Assembly (NCBI GenBank): GCA_036001065.1
Contig: DASYUQ010000033.1
Span: 1-37,282 of the forward strand
Direction: 5' to 3'
Length of the DNA stretch: 37,282 bases
Source: Candidatus Methylomirabilota bacterium
GTDB taxonomy: Bacteria > Methylomirabilota > Methylomirabilia > Rokubacteriales > CSP1-6
Notes under the pieces: generated by a model
Told to the model about the DNA's origin: nothing
The model's input: the letters and a program-made list of their open reading frames with translations, nothing else
Database searches by the model: none
Program-made: the position numbers and the translations under genes
Shown: positions 31,757-37,282 of the stretch, piece by piece
How positions within the stretch are numbered: the stretch's first letter is position 1
Layout of the letters: each line of letters opens with the position of its first letter

Positions 31757-33316
31757 ATGACCGTCGAGCGTCAGGTCGTTGCAGCCCTCGGCAGCATCGG
31801 TACCGCTACGCTGGGCAGCCGTGTCCTCGGCTTCGTCCGCGACATGATCGTCGCGCTGACCTTCGGCGCCGGGCCGGTCACGGACGCCTTCTTCGTCGCC
31901 TTCCGCATCCCCAACATGCTGCGCCGGTTGCTGGCCGAGGGGGCACTGTCGACTGCGATCGTGCCGGTGTTCAGCGAGTACTGCGCGACCCGGACCCCGG
32001 CCGAGTTCTCGAGAATGCTGCGGGCGGTGATCGCCGGCGCCCTCCTCGCGCTCGGCGCCACCACGCTCCTCGGCATCGCGGCGGCGCCGGGGATCCTCCG
32101 CGTGATCGCCCCCGGGTTCGCCAGCGACCCCGGGCAGATGGCGCTGGCGGTGTTCCTCACGCGCGTGATGTTCCCGTACCTCTTGCTGGTCGGCCTGGCG
32201 GCGCTGGCCATGGGAGCCCTCAACGCGCACGGGCGCTTCTTCGCCGCCGCCCTCGGCCCCGCCGTGCTGAATCTGGGCATGATCGGCGCGGTGCTGACCC
32301 TGGCCACGCGCATCGAGCCTCCCATCCTCGCCCTGGCCCTGGGCCTGCTCGCCGGCGGGGTCGGCCAGTTCCTGGTACAGGTCCCGAGCCTGCGCCGCTG
32401 CGGCTTGCTCGTCAGCCCCTCGGCGGAGCTGAACCATCCCGCGCTGGGGCGCGTCGTCCGGCTGCTGCTGCCCGCGGTGTTCGGTCTGGCGGCGGTGCAG
32501 GTCACCGTGTTCGTGAACACGCTCCTGGCCTCCCTGCTGCCGGCGGGCAGCATCTCGTTCCTGAACTACGCGGACCGGGTGATGGAGTTCCCGCTCGGCG
32601 TGTTCGGCATCGCGCTGGCCTCCGCGTCGCTCCCGGCCATGGCGCGGCAGGCGGCGGCCGGGGACACGCGTGGAGTCGCCGCGACGCTCAACTTCACCCT
32701 GAGGCTCGGCTTCTACATCGCCGTCCCCGCCACCGTCGGGCTCGTCATCCTCCGCACGCCGATCATTCGCGTGCTCTTCGAGCGGGGCCAGTTCGGACCC
32801 ACCGACACGCTGGCCACGGCCCAGGCGCTGGCCTGGTACGCGGTAGGACTGGTCGGGTTCTCCGGCGCCCGCATCGCCGCCCAGGCCTTCTACGCCGTCG
32901 GCGAGGCGGGCACCGCCGTCAGACTGGGGCTGCTCTCGGTCGCCGCCAACGTGCTGGCCGCGCTCGTGCTGATGGGACCGCTCGCCCATGGCGGGCTGGC
33001 GCTCGCGTCATCGATCGGCGCCTATGTCAACGTGGTCCTCCTGCTGTGGGTCGCGCGCCGCCGCTTCGGTGGGCTCGGCGGCCGCGCACTCCTGGAGAGC
33101 CTGGCGCGCACGCTTCTGGCCTCCACGCCGCTGGCGGCGTGGTGCGCGCTCTGGCTCTGGGTGTGGCCGCGGGGCGGGAGCGGCTGGCTCGACGCCGCCT
33201 GGCTGGCGCTGGGGGTTGGCATGGGCGCGGTGATCTTCCTGGGCACCAGTCGCGTCCTGGCCACGCCCGAGTACCGCGCGCTCCGGGGAACCTTGCCGTT
33301 CCGGGGACCGCGTTGA
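31757..33316 (+). CDS. murJ: MurJ, lipid II flippase (MviN family)
   Basis: A 519-aa polytopic inner-membrane protein flipping lipid II for peptidoglycan. SIGTATLGSRVLGFVRDMIV, then ALTFGAGPVTDAFFVAFRIP and NMLRRLLAEGALSTAIVPVF is the MurJ signature with the Arg in RIPNMLRRLL; about 14 helices follow, including LNYADRVMEFPLGVFGIALA and FERGQF. ATG 31757 is the first with the conserved reading; the upstream ORF part lies in the rpsT gap. The stop precedes the xerC -10 box by 0 bp. Confidence 0.96.
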   Translation: MTVERQVVAALGSIGTATLGSRVLGFVRDMIVALTFGAGPVTDAFFVAFRIPNMLRRLLAEGALSTAIVPVFSEYCATRTPAEFSRMLRAVIAGALLALGATTLLGIAAAPGILRVIAPGFASDPGQMALAVFLTRVMFPYLLLVGLAALAMGALNAHGRFFAAALGPAVLNLGMIGAVLTLATRIEPPILALALGLLAGGVGQFLVQVPSLRRCGLLVSPSAELNHPALGRVVRLLLPAVFGLAAVQVTVFVNTLLASLLPAGSISFLNYADRVMEFPLGVFGIALASASLPAMARQAAAGDTRGVAATLNFTLRLGFYIAVPATVGLVILRTPIIRVLFERGQFGPTDTLATAQALAWYAVGLVGFSGARIAAQAFYAVGEAGTAVRLGLLSVAANVLAALVLMGPLAHGGLALASSIGAYVNVVLLLWVARRRFGGLGGRALLESLARTLLASTPLAAWCALWLWVWPRGGSGWLDAAWLALGVGMGAVIFLGTSRVLATPEYRALRGTLPFRGPR

Positions 33317-33322
33317 TATAAT
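33293..33322 (+). promoter_or_regulatory. xerC promoter with perfect TATAAT
   Basis: TTGCCG (33293-33298), 18 bp, TATAAT (33317-33322). The -35 lies inside murJ and the -10 follows the murJ stop directly. GTG 33328 starts 5 nt later, so the mRNA is expected to begin at the start codon; no SD exists. Confidence 0.6.
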
Positions 33323-33327
33323 CCGCT

Positions 33328-34494
33328 GTGCCCATTCCGTTCAGCCCGCGCCGCAGGTTGCGCGAGCGCCGGAGGCCGGCAGCCAGCCGCCGGCCCGAGT
33401 CCGGAAGGGATCCCGTCGTCGAATTCCTCGAGGTTCTCCAGGCCGAGCGCAGCGCCTCCCCGCACACGCTGGCCGCCTACCGCCGCGACCTGCAGGACTT
33501 CCTCGGCTTCCTTGAGGGCCGGGGGCGCAGGCTGGCCGCCGCGCGCGCCGACGACGTCGTGACCTACGTGGAGCGGCTCCGCGCCAACGGCCTCAAGCCA
33601 GCGAGCATCGCCCGGCGACTGTCGGCGCTCCGCGGGTTCATCCGCCACCTCCTGCGCGAAGGCGCGCTGCGCCGGGACCCGACCGAGCACATCGAGCTTC
33701 CCCGCGGATCCCGACCGTTGCCCCACACGCTCTCGCCCCGGGCGGCGGCGTCGCTGGTCGAAAGCCCAGATGTGACGGGGGTCCGCGGCCTCCGTGACCG
33801 GGCGCTCCTGGAGCTGCTCTACGCCACCGGAATGCGGGCGTCCGAGTGCCTCGGTCTGCGCCTGGAAGACGTCAACCTGACCGCCGGCTATGCGGTCTGC
33901 ACGGGCAAGGGACGCAAGCAGCGCCTGGTGCCGCTCGGCGCCGAAGCGGTGACGTGGCTCCAGCGCTACCTCGCCGCGGCGCGCCCACTCGCCACGCGCC
34001 GGCGTGACTGCGGGCGCCTGTTCGTCAACCCGCGGGGCAGCCCGCTCTCGCGACAGTCGCTGTGGACGATCGTCCGCCGGGCCGCCGCCGCCGCCGGGCT
34101 GCGATACTGCGTCTCTCCCCATGTCCTGCGCCACTCCTTCGCCAGCCACCTCCTCGAGAACGGCGCCGACCTCCGATCGGTGCAGGTGATGCTCGGGCAC
34201 GCCGACATCGCGACGACGCAGATCTACACCCACCTGCCGTCTGCCACCGTGCGGCGGATGTACGACAGGTTTCACCCGAGAGCCGAGATGATCCCCGGCT
34301 CAGGTGACGCGGTTCGAGCGCCCGCTCTGCCGGCGCCACCTTTGGGGAGGTTCGGAGGGGGCCGTGAGGCCCTCTCTGACTATGGATCCGGAGGGGGCCG
34401 TGAGACCTCCTCCAACTACGGATCCGAAGGGGGCCGCCAGGCCACCTCCAACCCTGGATTCGGCAGGGGGGCCAAGCCCCCTTCCGAGCGATGA
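33328..34494 (+). CDS. xerC: Tyrosine recombinase XerC/XerD type with repeat-derived tail
   Basis: A 388-aa integrase that resolves chromosome dimers at dif with a partner. The SAM-like core-binding domain (VEFLEVLQAERSASPHTLAA) precedes the catalytic domain: R170 in TGMRASE, K194 region TGKGRKQR, H265 and R268 in SPHVLRHSFASHLL, H291 in LGHADI, Y300 in TTQIYTHL. The recombinase proper ends near residue 322; residues 325-388 are a Gly/Arg/Ser-rich tail encoded by the 36-bp repeats. GTG 33328 is the start just after TATAAT. XerC or XerD cannot be settled. Overlaps the next gene by ATGA. Confidence 0.9.
   Translation: MPIPFSPRRRLRERRRPAASRRPESGRDPVVEFLEVLQAERSASPHTLAAYRRDLQDFLGFLEGRGRRLAAARADDVVTYVERLRANGLKPASIARRLSALRGFIRHLLREGALRRDPTEHIELPRGSRPLPHTLSPRAAASLVESPDVTGVRGLRDRALLELLYATGMRASECLGLRLEDVNLTAGYAVCTGKGRKQRLVPLGAEAVTWLQRYLAAARPLATRRRDCGRLFVNPRGSPLSRQSLWTIVRRAAAAAGLRYCVSPHVLRHSFASHLLENGADLRSVQVMLGHADIATTQIYTHLPSATVRRMYDRFHPRAEMIPGSGDAVRAPALPAPPLGRFGGGREALSDYGSGGGRETSSNYGSEGGRQATSNPGFGRGAKPPSER
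34351..34470 (+). repeat. 36-bp imperfect tandem repeat, three units plus a fragment
   Basis: Units at 34351-34386, 34387-34422 and 34423-34458, then a partial from 34459. Each encodes 12 residues: FGGGREALSDYG, SGGGRETSSNYG, SEGGRQATSNPG. Each unit holds a GC-rich stem (e.g. GAGGGGGCC/GGCCCTCTC around GTGA in unit 1, one mismatch), so the RNA would form a row of hairpins at the end of xerC. Confidence 0.8.
34468..34481. repeat. GGGGCCAAGCCCCC palindrome, copy 2
   Basis: Same 14 bases as at 4825-4838, here immediately after the 36-bp repeats and still inside the xerC frame (GAKPP). With flanks it forms a 6-7-bp hairpin. Confidence 0.5.
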
Positions 34495-36221
34495 GGATGG
34501 CGAAGCGGGCGCACGTCTATCCCCAAGTTGATCCAGGCGCGGAGGGGCTCGTCAACATGGCCATCGCGCGGGTGCCGGCAGGAGCCCGGGTGGCCGACGC
34601 GCTCAAGGTCGCTCGCGCCCGCAACGCCGGCGTGGTGACTCCGGGCGGCACCACGTGGGTGCTGCGAGAGGACCTCGCGCGGGGCGCACGCCTCAGCCTG
34701 GAGGATCTGCCCGCCGCGGCCCTGGCTCGGCCGTTGCCCTCCGTCGAGGCTGGCCAGACCGAGGTCAGGGTGCGGCGCCTGCTCGCCGCGGGCGCCGCCC
34801 TGGTCATCGTGCGTGATCGCCGGGGCCCCGTGGGCGCGGTGGCGCCGGCGCCCGGCCGCCCCGATGTCGGTGCGGCCCTCGGCCCCCGCTTTGCTCGGCG
34901 CCTGTCCGAGGCGACGCGGGAGGCGCTGGTGGCGATCGGCCGCCTCGCAGTCGCGCACGGGATGCGCACCTTCCTGGCCGGGGGCACCGTTCGCGACGCG
35001 ATTCGTGAGCCCGCGACCGACCCCGGCGGCCTGGGCAGCGGCGGCGATATCGACATCGTCGTCGAGGGCGACGGGCTGGCCCTGGCGCGGGCGCTCGCCG
35101 GCGTGCTCGGCGTCCCGACCACCGGCGCGCTCGTCGAGCACGTCCGCTTCCTCACCGCGTCACTCACCGTGCCCGCGGTCGGGCGCATCGACATCGCCAC
35201 GGCCCGATCGGAACGCTACGAAACGCGCGGGGCGCTGCCGCGCGTGATGCCATCCACCATCGGCCAGGATCTCGCCCGGCGCGACTTCGCGATCAACGCA
35301 ATGGCGGTCGGGCTCGCGTCTGGCACCTTCGAGCTGCTCGATCCTTTCGGCGGCCGGAGCGACCTGGCCCGGCGGCGACTGCGCGTCTTGCACCCGCTCT
35401 CGTTCGTAGAAGATCCCACGCGCATCTTCCGGGCGGCGCGCTACGCCGCGCGCCTGGGTTTCTCGCCCGACGGCTGGACCTCGAGGGCTCAGGCGCTGGC
35501 GCTGAGCCTGGCGCCGTACCCGGCGCTCTCGGGGCAACGCATCGCGGCCGAGCTGGAGCTGATCCTCGGCGATGCCCACCCCGACGTAGCGCTGCGCCGT
35601 CTCGGAAGGGTGGGGGCCTTTCGCCTGCTCGACGCGCGGTATCGCTTCCGGCCGACGACGGCCGCCCGCGTGAGCGTGCTGGGGGCGGCACTGGACTGGG
35701 CCGGCCGCCACGGCCTGCGCGTAGCCCCGCTCGAGCTGGGAGCGCTGGCCGTGCTGGGCGATCAGCCGCGCGAGGTCGCCATGAGCGCACTGATACGGCT
35801 CGGCCTGAGCGGCGAGCCCCTGGCGCGCGCGGCGCGCGCGCTCGACGGCGCCCCCGCCCTGACCCGGCGGCTGGCCGCAGCCACCCGTCCCAGCGAGCGC
35901 GCCCGGTCGCTGTGGGATCGGGCCGACCTGGAGCTCGCCTGGCTCTGGCTGAGCGACGAGCCCCCCCTGCGCGCGGCGATCGAGTGGTTCGTGGCGCGGG
36001 CGCGGGGCGTGCGGCCCGCGCTGGGTGGGGCCGACATCGTCGCGCTCGGGGTGGAGCGCGGGGGTGACGTCGCGCGCGTGCTGGCGGCGTTGCGGGACGC
36101 CCGGCTGGACGGAACGATCAACGACCGGGACGGGGAAGCAGCGTCTGTGCGAGACTGGATCGACGGAGGCATGACCGATCAGAAAGGAGGGATGGGTTGG
36201 CTCCGAAATTCATCTTCGTGA
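34491..36221 (+). CDS. CCA-adding/poly(A) polymerase-family nucleotidyltransferase with N-terminal CBS-like region
   Basis: A 576-aa class II nucleotidyltransferase. Catalytic motif G164G165...R168D169 with D186 and D188 in [10 protein letters not shown], then [11 protein letters not shown] and [20 protein letters not shown], which position tRNA or RNA and ATP/CTP. Residues about 20-125 look like a degenerate CBS pair ([40 protein letters not shown]). This arrangement is seen in CBS-type CCA/PAP proteins. Whether it adds CCA or poly(A) is not decidable by eye. ATG 34491 overlaps the xerC stop (ATGA). The last residues overlap pyrG and may be dispensable. Confidence 0.85.
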   Translation: MRMAKRAHVYPQVDPGAEGLVNMAIARVPAGARVADALKVARARNAGVVTPGGTTWVLREDLARGARLSLEDLPAAALARPLPSVEAGQTEVRVRRLLAAGAALVIVRDRRGPVGAVAPAPGRPDVGAALGPRFARRLSEATREALVAIGRLAVAHGMRTFLAGGTVRDAIREPATDPGGLGSGGDIDIVVEGDGLALARALAGVLGVPTTGALVEHVRFLTASLTVPAVGRIDIATARSERYETRGALPRVMPSTIGQDLARRDFAINAMAVGLASGTFELLDPFGGRSDLARRRLRVLHPLSFVEDPTRIFRAARYAARLGFSPDGWTSRAQALALSLAPYPALSGQRIAAELELILGDAHPDVALRRLGRVGAFRLLDARYRFRPTTAARVSVLGAALDWAGRHGLRVAPLELGALAVLGDQPREVAMSALIRLGLSGEPLARAARALDGAPALTRRLAAATRPSERARSLWDRADLELAWLWLSDEPPLRAAIEWFVARARGVRPALGGADIVALGVERGGDVARVLAALRDARLDGTINDRDGEAASVRDWIDGGMTDQKGGMGWLRNSSS

Positions 36222-37282
36222 CCGGTGGCGTCGTGTCGTCGCTGGGCAAAGGGCTGGCGGCCGCCTCGATCGGGGCGCTCCTGGAGGCCCGCGGCTACCG
36301 CGTGACGCTTCAGAAGATGGACCCCTACATCAACATCGACGCGGGAACGATGAGCCCCTATCAACACGGCGAGGTCTTCGTCACCGACGACGGCGGCGAG
36401 ACCGATCTGGATCTCGGCCACTACGAGCGGTTCACTTCGGTGCGGGTCAGCCGGGACCACAACGTCACCACGGGCAAGGTGTATTTCTCGGTGATTCAGA
36501 AGGAGCGCCGCGGCGACTATCTGGGCCGCACCGTGCAGGTGATCCCTCACATCACCGACGAGATCAAGGCCTCCATCCGCGGGATCGCCGCCGACGTCGA
36601 CGTCGTCATCGTGGAGGTCGGGGGCACCGTGGGCGACATCGAGAGCCTGCCCTTCCTGGAAGCCATCCGGCAGCTCAAGAAGGACGTCGGGAAGGACAAC
36701 GTCATCTACATCCACCTGACGCTGGTGCCGTTCATGCAGGCGGCCCAGGAGCTGAAGACGAAGGCGACCCAGCACTCGGTGAAGGAACTGCGGGCCATCG
36801 GGATCCAGCCGGACGTCCTGCTCTGCCGCACCGATCGCTATCTGCCCCCGGGCATCAAATCCAAGATCGCGCTCTTCTGCGACGTCGAGGAAGAGGCCGT
36901 CATCACCGCCAAGGACGTCGATACCGTCTACGAGGTGCCGCTCGTCTTTCACCGGGAGGGGCTGGACGCCATCATCGTCAAGCTCCTCGGGCTCGACCCG
37001 CGCCCCAGCGATCTCCGGCGCTGGGAGGACGTGGTGAAGCGGGTGAAATCGCCCCGCGCCACCACGCGCATCGCGGTGGTCGGCAAGTACATCGACCTGA
37101 AGGACTCCTACAAAAGCCTGGTCGAGGCGCTCGCCCACGGCGGCATCGCCAACGAGGCCCGGGTGGAGGTCGCCTGGGTGGACGCCGAGCAGATCGAGCG
37201 GGACGGCCCGGCCACGCACTTCGCGGACATCCACGGCATCCTGGTGCCCGGCGGCTTCGGCGACCGGGGCATCGAGGGCAAG
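36197..37282 (+). CDS. pyrG: CTP synthase (C-terminus cut by window edge)
   Basis: I read this frame directly; 362 codons are present of about 540. Glutamine-dependent CTP synthase makes CTP from UTP. The start is TTG 36197, giving (M)[20 protein letters not shown], six bases after AAAGGAGG; the nearby ATG 36192 is in the upstream gene's frame. Next come [20 protein letters not shown] and [40 protein letters not shown], and [20 protein letters not shown]. The glutaminase domain starts with [18 protein letters not shown] and the window ends at [13 protein letters not shown], before its catalytic Cys. It overlaps the end of the upstream gene by 25 bp. Confidence 0.97.
   Translation, partial: MAPKFIFVTGGVVSSLGKGLAAASIGALLEARGYRVTLQKMDPYINIDAGTMSPYQHGEVFVTDDGGETDLDLGHYERFTSVRVSRDHNVTTGKVYFSVIQKERRGDYLGRTVQVIPHITDEIKASIRGIAADVDVVIVEVGGTVGDIESLPFLEAIRQLKKDVGKDNVIYIHLTLVPFMQAAQELKTKATQHSVKELRAIGIQPDVLLCRTDRYLPPGIKSKIALFCDVEEEAVITAKDVDTVYEVPLVFHREGLDAIIVKLLGLDPRPSDLRRWEDVVKRVKSPRATTRIAVVGKYIDLKDSYKSLVEALAHGGIANEARVEVAWVDAEQIERDGPATHFADIHGILVPGGFGDRGIEGK

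Noticed and set aside
34351-34470. CRISPR-like array
   Set aside because: The units are contiguous, in frame, 36 bp with no spacers and diverge from each other; this is a tandem coding repeat.

Overview
This is a high-GC, densely coded bacterial chromosome segment (31 protein genes, no tRNA or rRNA seen). Its gene content is mostly housekeeping: leuS, holA, lptE, murJ, rpsT, uvrB, uvrC, nfo, nth, pyrG and a B12-dependent ribonucleotide reductase. An LptE lipoprotein and a TolC-type outer-membrane channel point to a diderm. Base composition and gene style resemble Candidatus Rokubacteria/Methylomirabilota; that placement is an inference without a search and could be wrong.

Layout. 1-4.8 kb: an EamA transporter (cut by the left edge), an SRPBCC protein, the base-excision repair genes nfo and nth in convergent arrangement, a TatT/RMD-like TPR protein, a DUF4149 membrane protein and an unknown protein. 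4.8-10.7 kb: a secreted duplicated-domain protein, then a minus-strand tolC-macA-macB-type tripartite efflux operon whose adaptor carries an inserted Spy-like LTxxQ segment. 10.8-14.9 kb: nrdJ, interrupted by two inteins, behind what looks like a tandem NrdR-box operator. 15-21.2 kb: an unknown 97-aa protein, an NCS2-like permease, a CBS protein, a ferredoxin-NADP reductase-like flavoprotein, a cytochrome c, Ppx/GppA and proline dehydrogenase. 21.2-25.9 kb: an HNH nuclease, uvrB, uvrC and a small secreted protein. 26-30.1 kb: leuS-lptE-holA. 30-37.3 kb: a neutral-ceramidase-like exported protein, rpsT (minus), murJ, xerC with a repeat-derived tail, a CCA-adding/poly(A)-polymerase-family enzyme and pyrG (cut by the right edge).

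Most noteworthy: (1) the second nrdJ intein sits directly before the catalytic thiyl-radical cysteine and lacks the C-terminal His-Asn and the block F His, so standard splicing should not finish; (2) several genes have a TAnnnT -10 hexamer 5-12 nt before the start codon and no Shine-Dalgarno sequence, suggesting leaderless transcription is common here, while others have strong SD sequences; (3) the MacA-Spy insertion; (4) the xerC tail made of 36-bp tandem repeats; (5) paired NrdR-like boxes spaced 31 bp apart. I saw no defence island, CRISPR, prophage or biosynthetic cluster.
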